From JBAYST01 sp034932745 (GTDB lineage: Bacteria; Bacillota_I; Bacilli_A; RFN20; CAG-826), in assembly GCA_034932745.1 (NCBI GenBank), contig JAYFOJ010000002.1:248001-312000 (forward strand): a stretch of 64,000 nucleotides of DNA. The letters are read 5' to 3'. The position numbers and the translations under genes are program-made. This document shows, in pieces, positions 54,001-62,635 of this stretch. The notes beneath the pieces were generated by a model that ran no database searches, was not told the DNA's origin, and saw nothing but the letters and a program-made list of their open reading frames with translations. Every line of letters begins with the position of its first letter. Positions within the stretch are counted from its first letter, which is position 1.

Positions 54001-54073
54001 CATTAAGGAAATTAAACTTCCTTTTTATCTTCCGCCAAAAGCTCTGCTTATACTCGAAGGTCGTTTCAGCCAT
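51032..54073 (-). CDS. YfhO-family large membrane protein
   Basis: The protein has 1013 residues. An N-terminal membrane segment (28-50) is followed by the family's TGDYTSQYI motif and about ten or more membrane helices to residue 500. A long extracytoplasmic domain (520-970) and one last helix near 980 complete it. YfhO proteins have a GT-C glycosyltransferase-like fold and are linked in Gram-positives to glycosylation of lipoteichoic acid or lipids; the donor and acceptor here are unknown. It is a single gene divergent from typA. Abundant Asn/Ser/Tyr in the outer domain is usual for the family. Confidence 0.88.
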   Translation of the reverse strand: MAETTFEYKQSFWRKIKRKFNFLNDIRSPFYFCLLLIFIGVMFYISSLITANFTTFYTGDYTSQYIAMGYNGYDDWWHFLKTGSFVLWDPNTFLGADNITSNGYYYLFSPFFIPIIFFPREFVPQAMAIMSIVRIAFAGMFFRAYLKKMGVSENHSRIGAIAYAFSGWMAWYLWFNNFLDVTVVFPLILLGIEKVLQDKKPWLLAFSLFLLSICCYFFLPPLVICAFIYAMWRYFHRLKKNNWKDNLIIIGLGFAGFAVGLMMAMFVFFPSFITSMSSSKYTGATYLERLKGFFTSGDFDKLLGLVFNWNVSDGKDYKAFYPIINFFFPPMTCRGTSLLIYNSDTYDEMAGSLWMYTPMIMFFVPAVIQSVKEKHYTVFIAIVFFIFALFAPFISYALFGFTKAYLRWSLFLHTSFITYVCLYLDKMKKAPKWTLSAGFHFTVLGIIGAGICAKYVITTYTNVTFTERVPIIWACIIEIVYVGIHYFVIRFLYDKEYLHYILLGIVAVEAIAVGNMVSQGHGYYYPSSANNGVEINNSLSSVIANVNNSDDSYFRTYTTLDNGRSSNNGMINNYNGTQMFHSIYNYNVKDFKYWVSWSDSYESWSAYYMEKRQDLDAFLGIKYYVVQKNKTKMDILDDANVNVPLDCVEVPELENNDFYVFKNENVSKLGYSYDSIIGYDDASATSFVNTSDLYLLRNEQMFLETAIVPNDAYNALKEEAGSDLSNYTMKSLAETDFTPLSIEYVTNNAPAFLYQAQYYSVPNSISYDLNNLSAIPSNYIPLGIKPSTNNNYFIFINRKDGQPFDEFFDNGTSVYVNSPYRLNYKVDIYLIDDAGKVITYDNHNDDSFTRSDWRTQGLRGLYSHRKIQSIVIYPRYFGLPDFRIGMESGAKHEARMSKFNSYPLTDVKYLSTNEFTFKTNYAHKRYIVTTIPYEKGWKVFANNERLTTYKSQGGFVGFLAKTGETSYDMKYVNDDVITGGIIAASGAFMFIASYVVFAIIEKKKQKRVNISAK

Positions 54074-54125
54074 GACTTAATTATAGCGATGAACGAAGAA
54101 TATTTCTTTAACGAATTGAAAAACA

Positions 54126-54154
54126 TTGCAATTTGTCTCGTACTTTTCTAAGAT
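54126..54154 (+). promoter_or_regulatory. typA promoter
   Basis: TTGCAA (54126-54131) and TAAGAT (54149-54154) are 17 bases apart. The start point would be about 10 bases before ATG 54172, leaving a very short leader with no Shine-Dalgarno. Confidence 0.45.
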
Positions 54155-54171
54155 AGAAAAGCGATTTTTTT

Positions 54172-56001
54172 ATGGAAATACGTAACGTCGCTATCATCGC
54201 CCATGTCGACCATGGCAAAACTACATTAGTAGATCAACTCTTAAAAAGTGCTGGTACTTTTCGTGCTAATGAAGAAGTTTCTGAGCGTATGATGGACTCC
54301 AATGACATCGAACGTGAAAGAGGTATTACGATTTTAGCAAAAACAACCTCTATTCTATATAAAGACTATAAGATTAATATCGTCGACACTCCAGGGCATG
54401 CTGATTTTGGAGGCGAGGTCGAACGCATTATGAACATGGTCGATGGATGTTTACTACTAGTCGATGCTTTTGAAGGAGCAATGCCACAAACGCGTTTCGT
54501 TTTAAAGAAAGCTCTTAAAGCTCATATTAAGCCAATTGTTGTCGTCAACAAGATTGACCGTAAAAATATTAATATTCAAAAAACATTAGATGAGATTCTA
54601 AATTTATTTATCGAACTAGGCGCACCAGATGAGTTCCTCGATTTTAAAGTTGTTTACGCTTCTGGATTAAAAGGCACTTCTTCTTTGTCACCAAATTTAG
54701 AAGATCAAATCAATGGAATGGATAGTGTTTTAGACACTATTATCGAAGAGATTCCAGCACCAAAATGTTCATTAACAAAACCACTCCAAATGCAAATTTC
54801 ATTGTTAGATTATAATGATTTCGTTGGAAGAGTTGGAATCGGCACAATTAAAAATGGATCGATTCATGTCAACGATTTAGTTGCTGTTTCTCGTTTAGAT
54901 GGCACAACCAAACAATTTAGAGTTTTGAAACTATTTGGTTATCAAGGTTTGAAGAAATTAGAAATTAACGAGGCTAGTGCAGGTGATATCGTCGCCGTCG
55001 CCGGACTCCCAGATATCAATGTCGGCGAAACGATTTGTGATACTGCTCATATTAATCCACTACCACTTTTACATATCGATGAACCAACTTTGCAAATGAC
55101 TTTCGGAGTTAACACTTCGCCACTTGCAGGTCACGATGGTAAAAATCTAACCGCTAGAAAAATCGAAGAACGCCTAATGAAGGAACTTCAAAAAGATGTT
55201 TCTTTACGTGTAAAAAGAATTCCAAACACCGAAAGCTGGATCGTTTCTGGTCGTGGCGAATTACATTTATCAATTCTCATCGAAAATATGATTAGAGAAG
55301 ATTACGAATTGCAAGTATCTAAACCAGAAGTCATTATTAAAGAAATCGATGGCGTCAAATGTGAACCATATGAAGATTTAATCATCGATGTACCTAATGA
55401 TTATGTTGGTGATATCATGACCACAATCGGAGATCGTGGCGGATTTTTAGGTAACATGGTAAGTGATGACTTTAACACCAAACTCGAATATGTCATTGCT
55501 TCGAGAGGTTTACTTGGTTTCGTGTCATCTTATATGACTCTTACAAAGGGCTACGGAATTATTTCTCATACTTTTAAAGAATATCGTCCAATAGTTAATA
55601 GTAAGATTGGCGAAAGAAAAGTTGGCGTCTTAGTCGCTACCGAAGGTGGAAGCGCAACTCCTTACGCAATTGAAAAAGTTGAAGAAAGAGGCACGATGTT
55701 TATCAAGCCTGGCGCAGAAGTCTACGAAGGAATGATCGTTGGCGAAAATAAGTACGATATCGATTTAGCCGTTAATGTCGTTGCGAAAAAGAATCTTACC
55801 AACGTTAGAAGTTCAAATAAAGATTTTACAGTCGTATTAAAAACTCCAAGATTAATGTCTCTTGAAGCTTGCTTAGATTATGTAAATTCTGATGAATTAG
55901 TCGAAATTACTCCAAAAACTTACCGCATTAGAAAAAGAATTCTCAATACTGCGGAAAGAAAGAAATACGACGCTCATCAAAAACGCGATAACGCCGAATA
56001 A
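54172..56001 (+). CDS. typA: ribosome-associated translational GTPase TypA/BipA
   Basis: The protein has 609 residues. The G1 motif AHVDHGKTT is at residues 9-17, with RGITILAKTT, DTPGHADFGGEVER and NKIDR following, then the EF-G-like domains and the TypA-specific C-terminus (ARLAP-type region replaced by VLKTPRLMSLEACLDYV). It assists 50S assembly and growth at low temperature. It ends three bases before the convergent PII-like gene, with no terminator visible. Confidence 0.96.
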   Translation: MEIRNVAIIAHVDHGKTTLVDQLLKSAGTFRANEEVSERMMDSNDIERERGITILAKTTSILYKDYKINIVDTPGHADFGGEVERIMNMVDGCLLLVDAFEGAMPQTRFVLKKALKAHIKPIVVVNKIDRKNINIQKTLDEILNLFIELGAPDEFLDFKVVYASGLKGTSSLSPNLEDQINGMDSVLDTIIEEIPAPKCSLTKPLQMQISLLDYNDFVGRVGIGTIKNGSIHVNDLVAVSRLDGTTKQFRVLKLFGYQGLKKLEINEASAGDIVAVAGLPDINVGETICDTAHINPLPLLHIDEPTLQMTFGVNTSPLAGHDGKNLTARKIEERLMKELQKDVSLRVKRIPNTESWIVSGRGELHLSILIENMIREDYELQVSKPEVIIKEIDGVKCEPYEDLIIDVPNDYVGDIMTTIGDRGGFLGNMVSDDFNTKLEYVIASRGLLGFVSSYMTLTKGYGIISHTFKEYRPIVNSKIGERKVGVLVATEGGSATPYAIEKVEERGTMFIKPGAEVYEGMIVGENKYDIDLAVNVVAKKNLTNVRSSNKDFTVVLKTPRLMSLEACLDYVNSDELVEITPKTYRIRKRILNTAERKKYDAHQKRDNAE

Positions 56002-56004
56002 TAA

Positions 56005-56322
56005 TTACTCGAATTTTAATCCAACGACATCGTCGATTGGAACAGAAAAAGCAATACCATGGCCATCAGTTTGGAAACCAACCGCTTCATTGATGGCCTT
56101 TAATATTTCATCTTTCGCTGTCGATTCTACAACGATCATGACCATTTCTTTATCTGTCGAAATCGATATATTATATTTCTCTTCTATTTCTTTATTTCCC
56201 GTACCTCTAGCGTGAAGCACTGTTCCACCGCGTGCGCCATGTTCTCTAGCCGAATCCATGACCAAATCAGTAAAACCTGAGTTTACAAAAGCAATGATTA
56301 GTTCGAATTTTTTTTCATCCAT
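56005..56322 (-). CDS. PII-like small regulatory protein
   Basis: The protein has 105 residues from ATG 56322; GGAGG eight bases upstream decides this over ATG 56337. The ferredoxin-like PII fold is signalled by GARGGTVLHARGTG near residue 28-41. The following T-loop stretch is only about 17 residues, shorter than in GlnB/GlnK, and lacks the modified-Tyr region. PII proteins bind nucleotides and control transporters. The operon order PII, PII, DUF1538 suggests that it regulates that membrane protein. Confidence 0.8.
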   Translation of the reverse strand: MDEKKFELIIAFVNSGFTDLVMDSAREHGARGGTVLHARGTGNKEIEEKYNISISTDKEMVMIVVESTAKDEILKAINEAVGFQTDGHGIAFSVPIDDVVGLKFE

Positions 56323-56336
56323 AATTAAGTCCTCCA

Positions 56337-56726
56337 TTACATATTCGCCAAGAAGCGATAGGCAGTTACGCCAACAATTGATGTCATAGATATCGAGATG
56401 GCAATTCCTTTATTTCTTTTACTAGCCAAAAAGAAAGATTCAACCTCTTTTTTAGCGCTTGGAACATTTTCAGTTCTTATGATTGATAATACGACTTCTT
56501 TTCGATTATCCTCAATTCCAAGTAAATTCTGAATGGTTCTATTAGCAGTACCTTCGGCTTTTTGAATAAATTGCGCAGATACATTGAGATTTTTGAAAAG
56601 ATTTGCAATAGCGTCACCTTGTCCAGTATTTACAATTGTTACAAACAGCGACAGCTTTTTGATGTCATTGCTTTTGTCAAAAGGCAACTTAACACTATTT
56701 TCTTTTCTCGATACGAGTTTTGCCAT
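56337..56726 (-). CDS. second, more divergent PII-like protein
   Basis: The protein has 129 residues. The alternating beta/alpha pattern (LSLFVTIVNTGQGDAIANLF, then KAEGTANRTIQNLLG and KEVVLSIIRTENVPSAKKEVESFF) mirrors the adjacent PII-like protein, with an N-terminal extension of about 24 residues. The GGT nucleotide-loop motif is replaced by EGTANRT. GAGGAGAG lies before ATG 56726. It lies between the DUF1538 gene (3-base gap) and the other PII-like gene, so the three are one unit. Confidence 0.7.
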   Translation of the reverse strand: MAKLVSRKENSVKLPFDKSNDIKKLSLFVTIVNTGQGDAIANLFKNLNVSAQFIQKAEGTANRTIQNLLGIEDNRKEVVLSIIRTENVPSAKKEVESFFLASKRNKGIAISISMTSIVGVTAYRFLANM

Positions 56727-56729
56727 ATT

Positions 56730-58319
56730 TTATCTCTCCTCCTCGTTAAAATGAATGATTTGTCCATCATCTTCACCAAAGATATGAGTCTTGAATGCAA
56801 GTAATTTTCTATACTCTTTGACTCTTGCCGTTATACCAAGAACTTGAATCGCAATTAATGGAGTCAAAGAAACCATAGAGACAACGCCAAAACTTCGAGA
56901 CATGACTTGGCTCAAGTCTCCTCCATTTTGTTCGAGAGTTATTCCGATAATGAAAGAAAGAACGAAGCTGACGGTCATCGGTCCGCTTACAACAACGCCA
57001 GAATCAAACGCTAACGCAGTGTACATCGGAGGAGCAATAAAAGATAAGGCGATGGCAAGCAAGTAGCCAGGGACAATGTAATAAGCAATATCGAAATTAT
57101 AGATTGCTCTTACGGCACATAATGCAATAGCAACGCCAACGCCAATTGAAAGCGTGAATAATACCGTAAAACGAGGAATGGCACCATCTGAGATATTTTC
57201 TACTTGTTTGGTAAGAATATGCGCTGCTGGTTCGCACAATATCGTTACTAGGCCGATCAAAAATGCGATTATGATAATTAATCCAGCATCTTGTCTTCCG
57301 ATTGCGCTACCAACAAATTTGCCAAATGGTAGCATCGCAGCTTGAATCGCGCTCAAGAAAAGAACTAAACCAATATAAGAATAGATAAAGCCAAGAAAAA
57401 TCCTTAGATTCTCGCTTTTTGGTAACTTGATGAATAGTTTTTGGTAGATAAAGAAAATAATCATAATCGGAGTAATTGCAATCGCAATTTCGACGAAGAA
57501 GCCAAGACTAATAATGTTTCCATTTTCGATTATCATGAAGAGCTGTTGTTTAAATAAATCCCAAATATTGATATTTGCGCTCAATACTGGTCCGTCATTA
57601 ACATAGGTGCTACCAAATTCATCTTTTGACAAAAGAACCATTACGATCATTAGTAAGATAGGTCCAATAGACGATAATGCAATTAAACCAAAACTATCCT
57701 CTTGCGATTTATCTCCACCTCTAACAGCGGCAACACCAGCTCCTAAAGCGAGTAAAAAAGGCACTGTCGCAGATCCAAGAGCGGCTCCTCCTGAATCAAA
57801 TGCTAATGGTATTAAAAGTCTTCCTTGCGTGTCTAAAAATATCCATAAAGCGAAGAGTAATCCATAGAGCACTAAAACCCATACTCTAAAACTTTGATGT
57901 TTAAATACTCTGATAACACCAATTGAGACAAAGATTCCAACGCCAATTGAAATAACAAGAATGAATAACCAATCTGGAATGGGAATTTCAGAGGCTAGTA
58001 CTTTAATACTTGGCTCAGCGGCAGTAACTAACGCACCGAGCATTACCGACACAATAATAACAACGAATATATTCTTTTGTTTTGATAAAGAAGCACCAAT
58101 ATGTTGACCAACTTTTGAAAGACTTTGATCAGCTCCAATTGAGAAAATAGTCATTCCAATAATAAGAACAAAACCTCCTATTAAAAGTAGGAGATAGCTA
58201 GGTAAATTATCAATTGGACTTAGTCCGGTCCAAGAAAGAATAAGAATGATAAATATGATAGGCAAAATTGAAAGAGATGACTCAAGTAATGTTCTAAAAA
58301 CCTTGCTCTTAATATTCAT
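56730..58319 (-). CDS. DUF1538 integral membrane protein (putative transporter) with internal duplication
   Basis: The protein has 529 residues and about 14 hydrophobic helices. It is a tandem repeat: AEPSIKVL (101-108) matches CEPAAHIL (362-369), and AFDSGGAALGSATV (173-186) matches AFDSGVVVSGPMTV (437-450), both with an offset near 262. Duplicated halves with conserved charged motifs inside membrane spans are typical of secondary transporters. No substrate is known for this family. TAATAT lies only 6 bases before the ATG with no ribosome site. The two PII-like genes that follow point to nucleotide- or metabolite-controlled transport. Confidence 0.85.
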   Translation of the reverse strand: MNIKSKVFRTLLESSLSILPIIFIILILSWTGLSPIDNLPSYLLLLIGGFVLIIGMTIFSIGADQSLSKVGQHIGASLSKQKNIFVVIIVSVMLGALVTAAEPSIKVLASEIPIPDWLFILVISIGVGIFVSIGVIRVFKHQSFRVWVLVLYGLLFALWIFLDTQGRLLIPLAFDSGGAALGSATVPFLLALGAGVAAVRGGDKSQEDSFGLIALSSIGPILLMIVMVLLSKDEFGSTYVNDGPVLSANINIWDLFKQQLFMIIENGNIISLGFFVEIAIAITPIMIIFFIYQKLFIKLPKSENLRIFLGFIYSYIGLVLFLSAIQAAMLPFGKFVGSAIGRQDAGLIIIIAFLIGLVTILCEPAAHILTKQVENISDGAIPRFTVLFTLSIGVGVAIALCAVRAIYNFDIAYYIVPGYLLAIALSFIAPPMYTALAFDSGVVVSGPMTVSFVLSFIIGITLEQNGGDLSQVMSRSFGVVSMVSLTPLIAIQVLGITARVKEYRKLLAFKTHIFGEDDGQIIHFNEEER

Positions 58320-58371
58320 ATTTATATATTAGTGCAAATCAACTTTGAGACCTATAAAAAATTTTAGAAAT

Positions 58372-59283
58372 TTATTTTAATAACTCAGAAAATTCCTTTG
58401 GTAGCGGTAATTTGAAAGTTAAAACCTTACCCGTAAAAGGATGCTTTAGCACAAGCGAATATGAATGAAGTCCTAATCGATGAAGAGGGTTTGAAGGCTC
58501 TCCATATTTATCATCGCCTATTACCCAATGTTTTAAATCGCCGAGGTGGACTCTAATTTGATTCTTGCGACCAGAATCAATATGAACGTCCAATAAAGAA
58601 TATTTATCGTTTTCTTTCATTACTTTGTAGTGGGTCACGGATAACTTGCCATGTTTCTTATCGTTAGTAGAATACATGAGATTTAAAGAGTTTTCTTTCA
58701 AATACGACTTGATTGTTCCTTCGCTTTGATTCATTTTTCCTTCGACGATTGCAAAGTATCCTCGATCGATAACAAGGCTATTCCAATCCTTCTGCCAGGC
58801 GTCTTTTAAAGCGGCGTTTTTTGCAACGATTAAAACTCCAGATGTATCTTCGTCTAATCTATGAACAATAAAAATACGATTGTGTTTATCTTTTGCTTGA
58901 ACATAATCGGTCAGCATTCGATATGCAGTTTTACCTTTTTCTTTGTCTGAGGCAATAGTTAAAAGTCCACTTGGCTTATTTAAAACAATCATTTCGTCAT
59001 CTTCAAAAATAATGGGTAATTTCGATTGCTTCTTTTTGTGAATTGGCGTTTTGGATATAATTACTGTATCTTCAGGATAAAGAGTGAAATTAAACTGACT
59101 AATCGGCGCCCCATCGACCGAAACACAATGATGCGATAGTAGTCCTTTAATTGCGTTTCTTGATTGCCCCGGCATGGTTTGAATCAAAAACTCTAAAAGT
59201 TCGCATTGTTTGCGGACTTTAAACTCTTTAATGTTTTTATAATCTCTCGAGGTATTTTCGAATCTTTTCTTATTTTTATTCAT
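58372..59283 (-). CDS. RluA family pseudouridine synthase
   Basis: The protein has 303 residues. An N-terminal S4-type RNA-binding region (about 15-75) precedes the catalytic domain with FEDDEMIVLNKPSGL and the motif HRLDEDTSG, whose Asp is the nucleophile. RluA-type enzymes make pseudouridine in 23S rRNA or tRNA; the exact site (RluC/D or YjbO-like) is not decidable. It overlaps the upstream membrane-protein gene by 8 bases. Confidence 0.92.
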   Translation of the reverse strand: MNKNKKRFENTSRDYKNIKEFKVRKQCELLEFLIQTMPGQSRNAIKGLLSHHCVSVDGAPISQFNFTLYPEDTVIISKTPIHKKKQSKLPIIFEDDEMIVLNKPSGLLTIASDKEKGKTAYRMLTDYVQAKDKHNRIFIVHRLDEDTSGVLIVAKNAALKDAWQKDWNSLVIDRGYFAIVEGKMNQSEGTIKSYLKENSLNLMYSTNDKKHGKLSVTHYKVMKENDKYSLLDVHIDSGRKNQIRVHLGDLKHWVIGDDKYGEPSNPLHRLGLHSYSLVLKHPFTGKVLTFKLPLPKEFSELLK

Positions 59284-60199
59284 GGTTTAGTGCTTTCAAC
59301 TTTATCATTTTAATCATTCTAATTAAAGCCACAATTGAAGGAATAATGACCCATAGACCAATAATGATTAAACCAAATGGTACTTTGATAGTGTAACCGA
59401 TAGCGAATTCCCATTGCATTGATTCACTAAAGTAATATGGATTAACGAGTAACCCAATACCAACCCAGCCAAATATAACAAATGTTAAACCGAGTAAAAC
59501 GAGTAATCCTATCAATCCTCTTTTTATTTTCTTATCTTCTGGAGAATTAGTATAGATTGCGAAGATAACACCTTGAACTGTTAGAAGCAAAAACGCTAAA
59601 TAAACCGGAATCGTAAAGACGATATTAGGATCTATGTAGTTGTCGATTAAATTATTAATGCCGAATATAGCTTCGCCAAAGAAATAAGCAGCAAAGCAGA
59701 TAAAGAAAGCAGATAATACGTGATATCTTTCCAATGTCCTTTTTCTTCCTTCTGTATTTTTATCTAACCGACGATTCTTGTTTGCAAGTGCAAAAAATAG
59801 TGAAGCTCCGCCGATCGATAAGAAAACAAGATTTAAAATAAATAAATCAAGAGGATAGGCAGGAGTCATCGTTCCCACGACAAAATTCCATCCAAAGAAA
59901 AGGTATAAGTTTATCAAAATAAGTAAAAGATTAAATAATGGAATAACAATCATCGTTATGGCGTAAATCAAATTGGTTTTCCATCTTGTCGCAATCGTAT
60001 CAGTGTTTGCGTATCTCCATAAAACGATGAAACTAAATAAAGGTAGCGCAAAAGTTAAAGTTGCTGGAAGCGTGTTTAAGGTACCACGACCATAATAAGT
60101 TACAATTGGTAAAGATAATCTTGTACCGTAAAACGCAGAAATAGAAGATAAAACAAATAGGATAGATAAAACAATTATTTTTACTCTTTTGGTTTTCAT
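59276..60199 (-). CDS. multi-pass membrane protein of unknown function
   Basis: The protein has 307 residues with seven or eight hydrophobic helices (about 7-25, 45-62, 78-105, 118-140, 160-178, 192-215, 228-252, 268-292), separated by short charged loops. No motif is recognised. It sits in tight overlap with the metallophosphoesterase gene before it (4 bases) and the pseudouridine synthase after it (8 bases). Confidence 0.75.
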   Translation of the reverse strand: MKTKRVKIIVLSILFVLSSISAFYGTRLSLPIVTYYGRGTLNTLPATLTFALPLFSFIVLWRYANTDTIATRWKTNLIYAITMIVIPLFNLLLILINLYLFFGWNFVVGTMTPAYPLDLFILNLVFLSIGGASLFFALANKNRRLDKNTEGRKRTLERYHVLSAFFICFAAYFFGEAIFGINNLIDNYIDPNIVFTIPVYLAFLLLTVQGVIFAIYTNSPEDKKIKRGLIGLLVLLGLTFVIFGWVGIGLLVNPYYFSESMQWEFAIGYTIKVPFGLIIIGLWVIIPSIVALIRMIKMIKLKALNHE

Positions 60200-61338
60200 A
60201 AATCACCTCGAGGGCTAGTCCAAACTGGACTACTTGGATCAGAACTATATGAGACGTGAATCATTTGTAAGTCAAAATATATATCTCTTAACTCTCCGTT
60301 GACGTTGTTTTGAGTCTTATTCTCGTGAAGAGTGTAGAAACAACCGCCGATTATATCTTCATCGTGATAAATTCCTCGTCCAGTTTTCATTCCATAAATT
60401 AATCTAATCGGCCAATTAGAAACGCCTTGGTAGTGAATATCGGTATTATTGATGTGATCGTGTCCTACTCCGATTCCCACTGTCGATTTATATTGTTGCA
60501 TTACTTCGACGATATTACCTTTTTGTGTTGGATTATCCCCTAATGAGACACTTTCGCGTACATCACAATAATCATCCAAGTAAGTTTTTGAATTCGGAGA
60601 AGCGGCCTTGAAATCATCAATAGCATTTTGGAAATCGAAAGTTGGGATGTGGAAAAACGCTAGTGACTTGGCAAATGTTGAATCCGTAATGGTGCTTGTG
60701 CTTAACGAATCGACATCATATCCGTTTTCTTCGAGTAAACAACGCTTATACCACTCGACTTGATCATCGTGAATAACATCATAACTCGTGTTGTAATACG
60801 TGTTGCTATCAAAGAAAAATAGTTGCCATTTAAGCACATCAGTATCTTTATCTCGCAAATCGACAAAGTAATTTGAACGACCATAAACATCGTCCTGACC
60901 TCTATTACTTGGATTCTTATAAATTGAATTCTTCGCTGATAATAGTGCTTGGTTTATGTAATCACTCGAGTAAAAACCCTGCAAATCGTGGTTGCCATAG
61001 GTAAAAGCGTACTTAATATTGAGACTGTCGAAGAACGCGATTGCTTTATCAACTATCTCGCGATTAGCGTCCATGAAACTATCACCATTTAAAACAATCA
61101 GGTCTGGTGTCGTACCAACATTAGAAAATATTACCTTTCTAAAATATTCAAATTCTTGATTTAAATTTGATGAAGTCGACAAGTGCAAATCATTCAACTG
61201 GCAGATTGTAAAACCTTCCTTCCAATTTAAAACAGTTTTGTAATCTTCTGTTTCGTAATGAATATTACTCGGAGCACAAGAACAAAGTAGACAACTTAGA
61301 ATTGCTAAAGTAAAAAATCTTTTATTTAATTTTTCCAT
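60196..61338 (-). CDS. lipoprotein metallophosphoesterase
   Basis: The protein has 380 residues. A signal with lipobox LLCSC gives a lipid-anchored Cys21. The calcineurin-type metal motifs follow in order: NDLHL (Asp, His), NGDSF, YGNHD, FHIP and GVGHDH. Enzymes of this type cleave phosphoesters outside the cell, for example nucleotides, phospholipids or teichoic-acid-like polymers; the substrate is unknown. The last five residues overlap nothing of note; the stop overlaps the next start by 4 bases. Confidence 0.87.
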   Translation of the reverse strand: MEKLNKRFFTLAILSCLLCSCAPSNIHYETEDYKTVLNWKEGFTICQLNDLHLSTSSNLNQEFEYFRKVIFSNVGTTPDLIVLNGDSFMDANREIVDKAIAFFDSLNIKYAFTYGNHDLQGFYSSDYINQALLSAKNSIYKNPSNRGQDDVYGRSNYFVDLRDKDTDVLKWQLFFFDSNTYYNTSYDVIHDDQVEWYKRCLLEENGYDVDSLSTSTITDSTFAKSLAFFHIPTFDFQNAIDDFKAASPNSKTYLDDYCDVRESVSLGDNPTQKGNIVEVMQQYKSTVGIGVGHDHINNTDIHYQGVSNWPIRLIYGMKTGRGIYHDEDIIGGCFYTLHENKTQNNVNGELRDIYFDLQMIHVSYSSDPSSPVWTSPRGDL

Positions 61339-61370
61339 ATATTAAGTTTAGCACACGTTTTAGTCTTAGA

Positions 61371-62261
61371 CTATTTTGCTTTTTTAACTTTATCTATAAT
61401 CATTTCTGCAAAAGCTTTGCCGACATTCAATTTTGTTATTTTTTCGAACTCCTCAAAAAAAGCATTTGAGTTTATTTCGCAAAGTAATGGTCTACCATTT
61501 TCCCCAAAAAGAAAATCAATTCCGGCGTATTCAATATCTAGAAGATCCGATATCTTAAGAGCTAATTTAGAGAACTCTTCGTTCATCTTAAACTCTTTAG
61601 AAGATGATTCCTTTGAATAGTTACTGCGGTAATCGTTTGGATTAAATCTTTCAAATGCTCCGAATATTTTCTTATTAATAACAATGCAGCGGACACTTCT
61701 TCCATAACTAGTCGTAATATATTGTTGAAAAAGGATTGGCTGGAAAGCCATTTTCTTGTATTCGCGATACAAATCTTCCTTGTTTGAGATATAAGTCATA
61801 TTTTGGCCTAAAGATCCGTATACCCCTTTGATAATCATTGGGTAGCCAATTTCTTTTTCTATTTTTTCTAAAAAGGAAAAATCTGTTAGTGATTTACTAT
61901 CAAAAACAAGTGGCCCCGCAATTGTCTTAGGCATCGGAATGCCATGATTTGCCAAACGGATATGAGTGAGCATCTTGTCGTCGCATAATTCAATGAAGTC
62001 AGCTTTATCAAATAAGCGATATCCTGCCCTAGTTAATAAATCGGCTAAATATCGATCTTTATCCAAGTAGATTACAAAATCATACTTATTGATTCTTAAT
62101 TTAATATCGCCATTTTCGATAACAGCAAGAGTGCCGTCATTAGGCAAAACATCAATACTTACGCCTAAAAGTTTGAACTCTTTTTCTAGTCGTTCAACCT
62201 TCTTTGAAACTTTATATGACGCGCCACCTTGTTGGCTATTAATGATAATTAATCCGTTCAT
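61371..62261 (-). CDS. RimK-type ATP-grasp ligase
   Basis: The protein has 296 residues. An N-terminal pre-ATP-grasp domain (1-95) is followed by MIIKGVYGSLGQNM (ATP-binding Lys and Gly-rich loop), FQQYITTSYGRSVR and the metal site LLCEINSNAFFEEFEK. The SYGRSVR and CEINSN pattern matches the RimK/LysX/MptN group, which adds amino acids to a carboxylate. No carrier protein is nearby. TATAAT stands 8 bases before ATG 62261 with no ribosome site, so the message may be leaderless. Confidence 0.87.
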   Translation of the reverse strand: MNGLIIINSQQGGASYKVSKKVERLEKEFKLLGVSIDVLPNDGTLAVIENGDIKLRINKYDFVIYLDKDRYLADLLTRAGYRLFDKADFIELCDDKMLTHIRLANHGIPMPKTIAGPLVFDSKSLTDFSFLEKIEKEIGYPMIIKGVYGSLGQNMTYISNKEDLYREYKKMAFQPILFQQYITTSYGRSVRCIVINKKIFGAFERFNPNDYRSNYSKESSSKEFKMNEEFSKLALKISDLLDIEYAGIDFLFGENGRPLLCEINSNAFFEEFEKITKLNVGKAFAEMIIDKVKKAK

Positions 62262-62311
62262 GATGAAATATTATAAAACAAAAAAAGATAAATGTATTCT
62301 TTGGCGTTAAG

Positions 62312-62635
62312 TTATTGCAACGATAATGTTATCTGCATGCAACCATAATCAAGACCATTGCTCGTCTCTTTTTTAATGATTTCACCAAATGTTTGACTCT
62401 TTTTTAAATCGATGACAAACACAGTATCAAGATGACGCATTTGCACACTATTACTATTGATTTTTACGACCACAAAATCTTTAAAAGCACTTAAAGGGTA
62501 TTCGAATGAAGACATATCAATGGCACCTAAAACAGGCTTAATAAAAACCCACTTTTCAATATGTTCGTTGTGGATTGTGGCTTCCGCTTTTATAAGAATA
62601 CTTTTATCAAACTCAATTTTATTTTTGGTCTTCAT
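62312..62635 (-). CDS. unknown 107-residue protein after the Gx transporter
   Basis: The protein has 107 residues, no signal peptide or membrane helix, and a predicted beta-rich core (WVFIKPVLGAIDM, then FVVVKINSNSVQM and TVFVIDLKK). No family is recognised. Its ATG lies 17 bases inside the end of the Gx transporter gene, so it is translated with the ApbE/NusG-II/Gx group. A product working with that flavin-related locus is a guess. Confidence 0.65.
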   Translation of the reverse strand: MKTKNKIEFDKSILIKAEATIHNEHIEKWVFIKPVLGAIDMSSFEYPLSAFKDFVVVKINSNSVQMRHLDTVFVIDLKKSQTFGEIIKKETSNGLDYGCMQITLSLQ

